A stretch of 64,000 bases of DNA from Abyssibacter sp036156195. Its GTDB lineage: Bacteria > Pseudomonadota > Gammaproteobacteria > Nevskiales > OUC007. Made by a program: the position numbers and the translations under genes. Positions 15,882 through 24,072 of this stretch are shown piece after piece. Below the pieces are notes generated by a model that was not told where the DNA came from, did no database searches, and worked only from the letters and a program-made list of their open reading frames with translations. Position 1 is the stretch's first letter, and each line of letters starts with the position of its first letter. Location: NCBI GenBank assembly GCA_036156195.1, contig JAYZUZ010000011.1, positions 434,001 to 498,000 on the forward strand, written 5' to 3'.

Positions 15882-16907
15882 CTAGCCCGCCACCTCGGCG
15901 AAACACCGCAGCGGTGGCTCCGCATCCACCCGCTCGGTGTTTGCGGTTGCATCCGAAATACCCGCGAGCAGGCCGGCATAGTCGGCGGCAAAACTGGCCG
16001 GATTCACGCCGGGCATGAACACGTCCGCACACACTGCTGCAGTACCCGGAGCACCGGCATAACCGGGCAGCCGGGTGGGGTCTGCCGGACCGGGGTGCAA
16101 AAGCGCGTCCAGCATGAGCGCATAGGCCACCGGGTCGTAAGTACCCAACGCCAGGTGATCTGCCGCGTTGGCCGGGCACACCGACTGGGTCGCGATGTTC
16201 GCCACGCGATCACCGCCGTCACGCAATGGCGACGATGCATCCGGTCCTGCGTTGGGAACCACCACTTCATCGAGCTGGGTGTACACCACGGTGTAGTCGA
16301 TGCCTTCAACCGTCTCGAAGCCCGTGTTCAGTGCAGCGATAAACGCGGCGTGACTGCGCTGCTGCCAGATGGAGGGCTGGCAGCCCGTGACACAGGTCGG
16401 CGCGGCTGTCTCGGTTCCGTGATTCGACGGCGCCAGACCGATCACCTCCTCCACCTGCTCGCGCAGGTCGGGATAGTGCCTCAGCGCCCAACGGGGCAGC
16501 ATGCCGCCCTGGCTGTACCCGACGACCGCTACGCGACGGTTGCTGGTGCGCGCCATCTGCCGGATCGCGTGCACGATGTACTCGGCCGAGAGCTGGGCAT
16601 CCGCCATGGCTGATTCGGGCAGTTCCACCGTGCAGTAGGGCCAGCCCATGGCCTCCAGTGCCGGCACGTGATTCCAGGCAAATGCCGTATCAGGGGTGGT
16701 CGCCGTGCCGGGAACCAGCAACACCGGCGGGCGATCCGCGGTGGATAACGACGCAGAACACACCAGCGCGGATTCCAGCGCAGATGCCGCAACCGTCAGC
16801 GGTGGTGGCAGGGGGCAGTCTGCCGACCCGGACGCAACATCGCCCTCCGACCCCGAACACCCGGCCAACGCAATCGCAGCGCCCAGCACGCAACCTGTGA
16901 ATCGCAT
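15882..16907 (-). CDS. Lipase-like lipoprotein (alpha/beta-hydrolase)
   Basis: A 341-residue protein starting at ATG 16907 behind an AGGAGGAG site; an in-frame codon 17 residues upstream lacks a binding site. The signal ends in the lipobox ALAGCSG. The fold is that of secreted lipases: VLLVPGTATTPDTAF (oxyanion region), GYSQGGMLPRW with Ser132 as nucleophile, then LAPSNHGTE. Resemblance to the class-2/CalB-like lipase group is by motif only. Several cysteines (CVTGC and others) suggest disulfides outside the cytoplasm. It probably hydrolyses esters at the cell envelope. Confidence 0.82.
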   Translation of the reverse strand: MRFTGCVLGAAIALAGCSGSEGDVASGSADCPLPPPLTVAASALESALVCSASLSTADRPPVLLVPGTATTPDTAFAWNHVPALEAMGWPYCTVELPESAMADAQLSAEYIVHAIRQMARTSNRRVAVVGYSQGGMLPRWALRHYPDLREQVEEVIGLAPSNHGTETAAPTCVTGCQPSIWQQRSHAAFIAALNTGFETVEGIDYTVVYTQLDEVVVPNAGPDASSPLRDGGDRVANIATQSVCPANAADHLALGTYDPVAYALMLDALLHPGPADPTRLPGYAGAPGTAAVCADVFMPGVNPASFAADYAGLLAGISDATANTERVDAEPPLRCFAEVAG

Positions 16908-16969
16908 CTTCGCTCCTCCTGCTCGCTGTCGAACGCAGCTTTGTAACGATGCGTACACAGTGTCGCAGA

Positions 16970-18544
16970 TCAGCGCTGCGGGTGCTCAGGTTCGTCGATG
17001 GCCGTGTCGCGTAGGGCCTGTGCGAGCGGGAGAGACGAGCGCTGAACCAGCTCTGCGGGCCAGTCCAGGCAAACGACGGCACCGCCGCCGTCCCTGCCCG
17101 ACAAGCTCACCTCTACCCCATGCAAGTGGGCGATGCGGCGTACAAGCGGCAAGCCGATTCCGGCCCCGGGATACGCGCGCGGGTTCAGCCGCCGGAACAC
17201 TTCGAATACCTGTTCGCGATCCGCCTCCGGAACCCCGATCCCCCGGTCGGCCACCCGTACGCGGCAGCCTGCCTCGGTCGATTCCGCATCAATGTCGACC
17301 ACAGGCTGCGGCCCCGGCTGAAACTTGATGGCATTGCCAATGAGGTGGAACAGCAGCTTGGCCAGTAATTCGCTATCACCAAGCACGGTCGGCAGCGTGC
17401 CGACATTGATCTGCGCGTTGCGTTGCCCGATGGGTGCGGCCAACCGCAGGCGTGCATCCGTGACCGCGCGGCCCAGCGGCACCCAGCGCCGGTGTACCCG
17501 CAGAGAAGAGACCTGCGCGAGTTCCACGAGAGCATCCACCAGTGTCTGCATCTCACCGGCTCCGCTCGTCACGCGACCGAGCAGTTCCCGCAGCTCGGGA
17601 TCGGCAGCCGCCTCCAGACGGTCATCCAGCACTTCGATGAAACCCGCCAATGCATGGAGCGGACGTTGCAGCTGATGTGCGGCCAACTCGGCCAGCTGCT
17701 CCAACTCCCGATTCGAACGGCGCAGCTGCTCGGTCAGCCGCTCACGCTCGGCCACCTCTTGCGTCAGCGCGGCATTCGCCGTCTGTAGCTGGCCCATCAC
17801 GGCGCTCACGCGCTTTGCAGAATTGGCGTCCAGCGCGGAGATCGCCAGCGTGGCCACAATGAGCAGCAGGACCAGCGCGGCAATCACGACCGCCAACACG
17901 AAGCTGTCGATCCGCAACGCACTGGTCACCAGGCACACCGCATCCTGCGAAAAACGCGCTGCTGCCATGGCCGTGTAGTGCATACCCGCGATGGCCAGGC
18001 CCATGACAGCGGCTGCGCAGATCCGTCTGGCCAGGGCGCCAGGGCCGGTTTTGTCTCGCAGATGAAACGCCAGCGTCAGCGCCGCCCAGGACGCGCCTAC
18101 AGCAATGAGCATGGACGCCGCCAGCAGATTGGGCGCGTAACGAATGGCCGGTTGCATCCGCATCGCCGCCATGCCGGTGTAGTGCATGGCGCAGATCGCC
18201 ATGCCCATCACGAATCCTCCAACCAGCAGCTTGCGCTGAGTGAGTAGCTGCCCCGCTCCCAGGTGAATCGCCAGCACCGATAGCGCGATGGGGAAGAAGG
18301 CGGACAACAGCGTCAGACCCGGATCGTAGGCGATGGGGATGGGCAGCTGAAACGCCAGCATGCCGATAAAGTGCATGGCCCAGATGCCGAGCCCCATCAC
18401 CAGACCGCCACCCAGCAGCCAGCGGGGCCGGGCATGGCGGTCGGAATCGGCCACCCGTGTGGCCATGTCCAGCGCCACATAGCCCGCCGCAATGGCGACC
18501 AGCACCGATAACCCAACCAGCCCCGGGTGATAAGTCCCGATCAC
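16970..18544 (-). CDS. MHYT-domain sensor histidine kinase
   Basis: A 524-residue protein. The N-terminal half has seven membrane helices with the three diagnostic motifs MHFIGM (57-62), MHYTGM (120-125) and MHYTAM (188-193), which are proposed to bind a metal and sense a diatomic gas. A coiled segment follows (about 255-285), then the HisKA phosphoacceptor helix around AAHQLQRPLHAL (His290) and an HATPase domain with GNAIKFQPG, DRGIGVPE and GAGIGLPLV. It sits in the inner membrane. No response regulator gene is next to it, so the partner is unknown. Confidence 0.92.
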   Translation of the reverse strand: MIGTYHPGLVGLSVLVAIAAGYVALDMATRVADSDRHARPRWLLGGGLVMGLGIWAMHFIGMLAFQLPIPIAYDPGLTLLSAFFPIALSVLAIHLGAGQLLTQRKLLVGGFVMGMAICAMHYTGMAAMRMQPAIRYAPNLLAASMLIAVGASWAALTLAFHLRDKTGPGALARRICAAAVMGLAIAGMHYTAMAAARFSQDAVCLVTSALRIDSFVLAVVIAALVLLLIVATLAISALDANSAKRVSAVMGQLQTANAALTQEVAERERLTEQLRRSNRELEQLAELAAHQLQRPLHALAGFIEVLDDRLEAAADPELRELLGRVTSGAGEMQTLVDALVELAQVSSLRVHRRWVPLGRAVTDARLRLAAPIGQRNAQINVGTLPTVLGDSELLAKLLFHLIGNAIKFQPGPQPVVDIDAESTEAGCRVRVADRGIGVPEADREQVFEVFRRLNPRAYPGAGIGLPLVRRIAHLHGVEVSLSGRDGGGAVVCLDWPAELVQRSSLPLAQALRDTAIDEPEHPQR

Positions 18545-18591
18545 CGGATCAGTACCACTGACCGATCAGAGGGCTCAGCCGGAACTGACGA

Positions 18592-19167
18592 CTAGCGATC
18601 CGTATACTCCCGCCAGTTCGCATGCGTCTCCCAGAATTCGACGCTGGCCTGATACGCCGCCCGGTCCAGTGGCACGCCGGAGCCTCCCTCCTCAACGCCC
18701 AGCGCATTGCGCAGCATGGTGATCGGTGCCATGGGAATCTCATGGGGTTGAGCCGTGGGCAGACAGCCGACAACGCCCCAGTCCGCATCGATGGGATCCC
18801 CCTCCTTAGCCATTTGCTCCGCGCTGTACAGAATGACGATCAGGTACGTTGCCCGGGGAGGGTCCACGCCTTCGAACCAGCGGGTCAGCACCGGTAGTTC
18901 CTTTGCGGTGCGCGCTTCGTAGGCCGAGCGCAGCAGATGACGGTTGGCGTCTGTGATCGGCACCGCCATCACCCGTGTTGGTGTCCAGTTCTCGTACACC
19001 CATAACTCGCAGAACGGTGCGTAGCCGGGCAGGCGCTTGATCGGCGGGTGCGCGTTGATATGTGCCGTGAAGGACTCCGGATCGGTGCCCTGCAGCTTGT
19101 CCGTTCGCCCGGCCTTGGGAAACAGGCGCTTGCGCGCGAACCGGCTCAGCGTGATGGTTTCAGTCAT
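18592..19167 (-). CDS. DUF3228-like protein
   Basis: A 191-residue protein starting at ATG 19167 (MTETITLSRFARKRLFPKAG); an in-frame codon 15 residues upstream gives an extension not expected for the family. The pattern of an N-terminal FARKRLFPK, then TDKLQGTDPESF, YAPFCELWVYENWTPTRV and a C-terminal GCLPTAQPHEIPMAPITMLRNALG fits a conserved cytoplasmic family of unknown function (DUF3228). It has no signal peptide and no membrane helices. It is 47 bases from the kinase gene downstream. Confidence 0.78.
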   Translation of the reverse strand: MTETITLSRFARKRLFPKAGRTDKLQGTDPESFTAHINAHPPIKRLPGYAPFCELWVYENWTPTRVMAVPITDANRHLLRSAYEARTAKELPVLTRWFEGVDPPRATYLIVILYSAEQMAKEGDPIDADWGVVGCLPTAQPHEIPMAPITMLRNALGVEEGGSGVPLDRAAYQASVEFWETHANWREYTDR

Positions 19168-19237
19168 GCGGTAATGCCCAACAAATGGAACAAGGCTGCG
19201 ACGGATTCGCATGGCCGTCGACAGGCCTTTGCACGGT

Positions 19238-20506
19238 TCAGACCTGAAGCAGGTCCCGGCTGATCTCGGAAACCTGGCTCACACCCGACAGGGCCATGGT
19301 CAGTTCGAAGTCCGCCAGCAGATTGCCCAGGACATCCTTGACACCGGACTCACCCGCTATCGCCAGACCGTAGCAGTAGGGCCGGCCCACCCCGACGACA
19401 TCGGCGCCAAGCGCCAAGGCCTTGAGCATGTCGGCGCCGCCCCGGATGCCGCTGTCGAAGGCAATGTCGATCTGGCCATCCACGGCTTCGGCAATCGCCG
19501 GCAGGGCCTCGATGCTGCCAATGGCGCCATCGACCTGCCGCCCACCGTGGTTCGACACCATGATGCCCTCGACGCCGGCATCCACGGCGCGACGTGCATC
19601 ATCCGGATGCTGAATCCCCTTGAGTACGATCGGCAGCTGGGTGCACTGGCGCAGAAAGTCCAGATCGTCCCAGGTCAGCGTGGGCCGCGAATAGATGTCG
19701 ACGAAGGTCCGAACGGCCTTGAGTGCATTGCCGGAGCCCAGTGCGGACAACGTGCTTCCAGGGTAGGACATGGCCGATTCCACCAGCGTCGCCAATGCCT
19801 TAACGCTAATCGGTGCGCGCGGTGCATCGCCTTCGGTGTCATGCTGCATCAGTCGCTCGAACACCGGATCGCTGGTGTACTGCGCAATGCCCTTGCCACG
19901 CAGAAACGGCAGATAAGCCAGCCCGAGATCCCGGGTGCGCCAGCCCAGCAGCGTGGTGTCCAGAGTGACAAAAATGGCCTCGCAGCCGGCGGCTTCCGCG
20001 CGGCTGACGAAGGACTCGACCAGCTCATTCGACTTGCTCCAGTAGAGCTGGAAGTACCGCCGGGCATCGCCCATGGCCTCGGCCACCGCTTCCATCGGCT
20101 CGGAGGCCTGATTGGAGAAGATATAGGGCACCTCGCAGGCCGCAGCCGCGCGCCCGACGGCAATATCGGCTTCCGGGTGCGCCATCTCCAGCACCCCGAT
20201 GGGCGACAGCAGCAGCGGCGAGGCCAGTGTCTGGCCCAGGAATGTGGTTTCCAACGATCGAGTGCCCACATCGCGCAGCATGCGCGGCACGATCTGCCAG
20301 GCATCAAAGCCCGCCAGATTGGCGTCCATGGTGCGTTCGCGGCCGGCTCCGCCTGCGATATAGGCGAAAGCCTCCGGCGTCATGACGTCACGCGCGGCCA
20401 GCTCCAGCTCTTCGACATCCACCGGCACGGGCGATCGTCGCCCTGCGGCGCCGTGTACATAAATTTCGCGTTGGCGCGCGGCCGCGCCACCTGCTGACTG
20501 ATCCAT
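19238..20506 (-). CDS. FMN-dependent alpha-hydroxyacid oxidase (lactate 2-monooxygenase-like)
   Basis: A 422-residue protein from ATG 20506 behind an AGGAG site. The FMN-binding barrel shows PEAFAYIAGGAG, LLLSPIGVLEMAHPE, VTLDTTLLGWRTRDL, LKGIQHPDDARRA and the catalytic VSNHGGRQVDG (His as base), then FDSGIRGGADMLKALALGA. The GWRTRDL segment and the long loop after it are like lactate 2-monooxygenases and related oxidases more than LldD dehydrogenases. It would oxidise L-lactate or another 2-hydroxyacid in the cytoplasm. The exact substrate is open. Confidence 0.88.
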   Translation of the reverse strand: MDQSAGGAAARQREIYVHGAAGRRSPVPVDVEELELAARDVMTPEAFAYIAGGAGRERTMDANLAGFDAWQIVPRMLRDVGTRSLETTFLGQTLASPLLLSPIGVLEMAHPEADIAVGRAAAACEVPYIFSNQASEPMEAVAEAMGDARRYFQLYWSKSNELVESFVSRAEAAGCEAIFVTLDTTLLGWRTRDLGLAYLPFLRGKGIAQYTSDPVFERLMQHDTEGDAPRAPISVKALATLVESAMSYPGSTLSALGSGNALKAVRTFVDIYSRPTLTWDDLDFLRQCTQLPIVLKGIQHPDDARRAVDAGVEGIMVSNHGGRQVDGAIGSIEALPAIAEAVDGQIDIAFDSGIRGGADMLKALALGADVVGVGRPYCYGLAIAGESGVKDVLGNLLADFELTMALSGVSQVSEISRDLLQV

Positions 20507-20597
20507 GGGGTCTCCTGCGGCCGGCCGTGCGTTGCGAACCGGCATCATCAATTCGATCACAGGAGCATGCCGACACACCCGGTTCCCCGCAATGACC

Positions 20598-21263
20598 TCA
20601 GGACGGGTTCAACTGAAAATCCAGGCCGGCCCGGGTCGGTCGGTCCGTCGCTGAGGCATAGCGCAGCACGGCTGGCCGCCGCTGCCCGAAGCGATAACGC
20701 AGTTCAGCACCGGCCATATCCACACCTGGATTGTCGCGGCGGATGCCCCCATTGGAAATGTGCTGCACGCGATACCGCAGTTCCAGGCGCCTGGCCTCGT
20801 CGAGGTACCCCCCCACGGCCAGGTGCGAGGTGAAGTGGAAATGCCCTCCCAGCTCATCGCCGGCAAACTGCGACTCACTCAGCCAGGTCGGTGCCAGGCC
20901 CACCGACACCTCAACCGGCAGCCACTGCGGTGATGTCCATTCCGGACCGATGGAGACGATGGCACCCTGCTGTTCCCGTGCGCGCAGCGTACCGGCCACG
21001 GCGTTTAACCGGACCCGGCCCGGCAACCACTGCCGGGGAATCTCGACCGCATGCACATCCAACTTCAGGGACACGGCCTGCTGCTGAAGGCCATCAAAGT
21101 GCTTGAACGCCGACTGCCCCTGCAGCCCGACCGACTCAACCCGAGCCAGCGGCGACTGGGCCTGAACCAACGCCGAGACCAACAGCATTGCGATGAATGC
21201 CAGCCGGAGCCCCCAGGCCTGCCAGCGGACACTGGCAGGAATCGGACCAATTGATTCATTCAT
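20598..21263 (-). CDS. pagL: PagL-like lipid A 3-O-deacylase
   Basis: A 221-residue outer-membrane beta-barrel candidate. A signal peptide ends near VQAQS (35-38). The body has alternating polar/hydrophobic strands and ends in the strand-like AGLDFQLNPS. The catalytic segment RYRVQHISNGGIRRDNPG contains His168 and Ser170, as in PagL, which removes the 3-O-acyl chain of lipid A. It lies downstream of a MarR-family gene on the same strand, and both genes carry the same short palindrome upstream, so derepression by MarR is likely. Confidence 0.83.
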   Translation of the reverse strand: MNESIGPIPASVRWQAWGLRLAFIAMLLVSALVQAQSPLARVESVGLQGQSAFKHFDGLQQQAVSLKLDVHAVEIPRQWLPGRVRLNAVAGTLRAREQQGAIVSIGPEWTSPQWLPVEVSVGLAPTWLSESQFAGDELGGHFHFTSHLAVGGYLDEARRLELRYRVQHISNGGIRRDNPGVDMAGAELRYRFGQRRPAVLRYASATDRPTRAGLDFQLNPS

Positions 21264-21282
21264 GGTTATTCCTTTAATGAAT

Positions 21283-21298
21283 CGTCCATAATCGGACT
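21283..21298. promoter_or_regulatory. Candidate MarR operator in front of pagL
   Basis: GTCCATAATCGGACT matches the site upstream of marR (21788-21803) almost exactly and forms GTCC...GGAC arms. It lies 20 bases before the pagL start. Confidence 0.65.
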
Positions 21299-21313
21299 AA
21301 TTAGATAAATGAT

Positions 21314-21763
21314 TCACGCAAACCGCTGGCGCACCCCCGCCAGTCCCGCACGCAGCGTGTTGAGCTCATCGTCGGTCAGCCCCGACAAGCGCTGCTGCAG
21401 AAACGCCACATGTTCGGGAAAGACCTGATCAAACAACGCCTGACCCGCCTGCGTCGCGGCAACGTAGATACAGCGGCGATCCTCGGTGCAGTGACGTCGC
21501 TCAACCAGCTCTTTTTTCTGCAGCCGATCCACCACGCTGGTCAGCGTGGTCTTGTAGATGAGCGTGCGCTCAGACAGGTCACGAAAGGTGAGCCCCTCCG
21601 TCCCCGCCAAGGCCGCCAGCACATCGAACTCGGCCGCTCCAAGTCCCGAAGCCGCTTCGATCTGTACAAACGCCGCCGCCGTAAACCCCTGGTAGGTGCG
21701 CACCAGCTCACGCACCAGTTGCATGACGGGTAGATCAGCCATCGGATGTGAGCGTTCGGCCAT
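21314..21763 (-). CDS. MarR-family transcriptional regulator
   Basis: A 149-residue winged-helix protein. The DNA-binding part reads LGAAEFDVLAALAGTEGLTFRDLSERTLIYKTTLTSVVDRLQKKELVERR, followed by the wing TEDRRCIYVAAT. N- and C-terminal helices form the dimer. The start at 21763 is the longest; ATG 21742 is an alternative. It is followed by the pagL-like gene. The shared palindrome AGTCC-ATTATC-GGACT before both genes supports autoregulation and control of pagL. The ligand is unknown; a membrane-active or phenolic compound is typical for the family. Confidence 0.9.
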   Translation of the reverse strand: MAERSHPMADLPVMQLVRELVRTYQGFTAAAFVQIEAASGLGAAEFDVLAALAGTEGLTFRDLSERTLIYKTTLTSVVDRLQKKELVERRHCTEDRRCIYVAATQAGQALFDQVFPEHVAFLQQRLSGLTDDELNTLRAGLAGVRQRFA

Positions 21764-21787
21764 CGCGGTCGGGACGTGACAAGATTT

Positions 21788-21803
21788 AGTCCATTATCGG
21801 ACT
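21788..21803. promoter_or_regulatory. Candidate MarR operator in front of marR
   Basis: AGTCCATTATCGGACT is a 5+6+5 palindrome, 24 bases upstream of the marR start. It occurs again with one change at 21283-21298. Confidence 0.65.
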
Positions 21804-21909
21804 ATCTGAATAATTTGCAACTGCCCCGGATCGCCGCGACGGCTTTGTGGGCCGCAGTTGCGGGCAGCACAACCCGCCGACAGTTACCTGGATCTGCGGG
21901 CGGGCCGGG

Positions 21910-23997
21910 CTAGTTCGCCTCGGCACCGCGCAGATCCGCAGCCGTGGCTTCGGCACGTTCCCACATCCGCAAATACGCCTCGGCGGCGCCGAACAGAATC
22001 CCCAGGGCCTGCTCACCCCCCGGGTGCTGAGCCATATCCGCCAACAGGTCGGGGTACAGCCCGTAATGCGCCACGCCATCCGTGTTCAGATCGTAGACAC
22101 GCTCACCCGTCACCTGGCGGTCGAAGCGCACCGCACCGTCATGGACGCGGAACGGATACACCAGCGGCTTGTCCGCAGCATCCGACCGTGGCGCGGGTTG
22201 AGACGCCAGCCCGCCAGCATCTGACGCAAAGCCGGCAGCCGTGAACTGCGCCGGACCGATCAGATCACGCAGGGCCAGCAGCTCCTCGATCAGCGCCGGC
22301 GCCTGGTTGTTGAAGGGCGACACCAGCCCGCCCAGCTCGAAGATGCGACGCTTCTGGGTCTCCGTGGTGATGCCGCCGGTGCCCGTGTGCCCCGAAATCA
22401 GCGGGTAACCCACCGACTCGGCCAGCGCGAAGATCGCCTCCTTGGATTCGACACTGGTGTGGTCGGTCTCGATGAGCAGACCGCGCCGCATCAGGCTTTC
22501 GATCATCTGGTGCCCCAGCTCGGTCAGCCCCAGCGCATTGCAATGCGGGCCGGGTGGGTACGTCGGCACCGCCAGTGCCTGGGCCTCGTTCAGGGCCTGA
22601 GAGACCGGGTCGTCACCTTCGAAGAACACGCCGCCCGACACCTGTTCCGACCCCTGCCCCGGCTCACGACATTGCGTGACCCGATAGTAGTGCCCGGTCT
22701 CCAGCTTGTTGAACAGGTTGAGCGCCAGCTCGGTGGGTCCGAACAGACCCGGCCCCGACACCGCATTGTCGAACCAGTGCGACGGGAAGATCGAGCGAAT
22801 GCCCATGCCCTCGATCTCGTCGATGGCTGCCTCCATGGATTCGGCCGTGCATTGGGGCGCGTCCATGACCTCGCCGCAGCCAAAGATCTTGGATGATTCC
22901 ACGCCCATGACCACGGCCAACTGCCCGGCCTCGATCACCGCGCGGGCCTCAGCGGGCGACGTCACGATCCGCAGAAACCCCTGGCCGGGACCGCCCGCCT
23001 GGGCATCGATGTAATCCTGCAGCTCCAGCAGCCCCTGATGTTGCAGGCGCACCGAGGTCATCTCATCACAGCTGTTGCGCTTGAGCGGTGCGATGTTGCA
23101 AAGCCCCTCATCCGCCGTGAAGTGATTGACGATGAGCCGCAGTCCGGCCATCCAGGCTCGCTGCAACCAGATGTAGTAGGTCTGCTGGTGCGACAGCGTG
23201 TCATGCACCGGCCACTCGCTGAACGTGGGCCAGCCGTCGCTGGCATGCGAACCCGTGGGCTGGCCTTCGCGCTGAAAGTTGCCGATGAAGTCGGCCGATC
23301 CGTCGACACCGTGGTTCTCGGTGCAGGCGTTCAGTGCCGATGTCACGCCATATGGATGAAACGGACGGCCGTGGACCACCTGCCCACCCAGCCGTTCAAA
23401 GGCCATCAGGTGGACGTGGGTATCGGTAAAGCCCTGCACCGTACCGTCGGCCAGCGTGCCGGAGAAGGTCATGCCTGTGGCATTCAATCCGGCTTCGGGA
23501 AACGGCGTACAACCGCTCCCGGCCGGGACCCTCAATGCACTGATGTCTCCCTCGCCCGGTGTCTCGGTCACGCTGAGTTCACCCTCGGCCGTGATCACCA
23601 AGCGGCCTGCACCGTTGCCGGCCTCGAAGACGGTGCCACCCCCTGCCAGCGTCACCACCCAATCTGCCGCCTCGCTGGCGGATTCAGCGGGACTGAGCCC
23701 GCTCGCGTCAGCCGCCAGCAAGCGCGACTCCGCGTCCTGCAACAGATAGCGCCCCAGCGCCGTAGGCTTGAAGTACAGCGGCGCCGCCTGGCTCTGGTCG
23801 CCCACCAGGCTGTAACCGGTCGCGTCTGCGGCAATGAACCGCTGACCATCACCGATGAACCAACAGGCGTTGGCGTAGGCATAACGCGAATCAGCGAGCC
23901 GCTCGGTCGGGGCTGCGCCCCCATCCGAGCCGCAGCCGGCAAGAACCGCCAAAGCGGTGAGGCACGGCATCAGGCGCCGTGTAGATTGTTCAAACAT
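21910..23997 (-). CDS. Lipoprotein amidohydrolase/dipeptidase-like protein
   Basis: A 695-residue protein. The lipobox is in ALAVLAGCGSDG. Residues ~40-165 look like a small beta-trefoil or ricin-like module (repeating YFKPTALGRYLLQD and LLAADASG units). From ~185 an amidohydrolase/renal-dipeptidase-like barrel follows: TDTHVHLMAF (metal-binding HxH near 190), VVMGVESSKIFGC, FPSHWFDNA, IETDHTSVES, LISGHTGTGG and FASDAGG, which can supply the remaining metal ligands. It is probably anchored on the outer membrane or periplasm and cleaves an amide or ester. It lies directly downstream of the giant hydrolase gene in the same orientation. Confidence 0.8.
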   Translation of the reverse strand: MFEQSTRRLMPCLTALAVLAGCGSDGGAAPTERLADSRYAYANACWFIGDGQRFIAADATGYSLVGDQSQAAPLYFKPTALGRYLLQDAESRLLAADASGLSPAESASEAADWVVTLAGGGTVFEAGNGAGRLVITAEGELSVTETPGEGDISALRVPAGSGCTPFPEAGLNATGMTFSGTLADGTVQGFTDTHVHLMAFERLGGQVVHGRPFHPYGVTSALNACTENHGVDGSADFIGNFQREGQPTGSHASDGWPTFSEWPVHDTLSHQQTYYIWLQRAWMAGLRLIVNHFTADEGLCNIAPLKRNSCDEMTSVRLQHQGLLELQDYIDAQAGGPGQGFLRIVTSPAEARAVIEAGQLAVVMGVESSKIFGCGEVMDAPQCTAESMEAAIDEIEGMGIRSIFPSHWFDNAVSGPGLFGPTELALNLFNKLETGHYYRVTQCREPGQGSEQVSGGVFFEGDDPVSQALNEAQALAVPTYPPGPHCNALGLTELGHQMIESLMRRGLLIETDHTSVESKEAIFALAESVGYPLISGHTGTGGITTETQKRRIFELGGLVSPFNNQAPALIEELLALRDLIGPAQFTAAGFASDAGGLASQPAPRSDAADKPLVYPFRVHDGAVRFDRQVTGERVYDLNTDGVAHYGLYPDLLADMAQHPGGEQALGILFGAAEAYLRMWERAEATAADLRGAEAN

Positions 23998-24013
23998 GCT
24001 GTGCTCTTGCAGA

Positions 24014-24038
24014 GCCTGCGGGATCGTCTCCCGCAGGC
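24014..24038 (-). terminator. Ten-base perfect hairpin between two lipoprotein genes
   Basis: GCCTGCGGGA and TCCCGCAGGC flank a five-base loop. It follows the giant gene (stop at 24073) and precedes the amidohydrolase start (23997). There is no T-run, so partial termination or transcript stabilisation is more likely than a full stop. Confidence 0.5.
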
Positions 24039-24072
24039 GTTGAGGTCGGTCTATGGAGCCGCAGAGGGCTCC

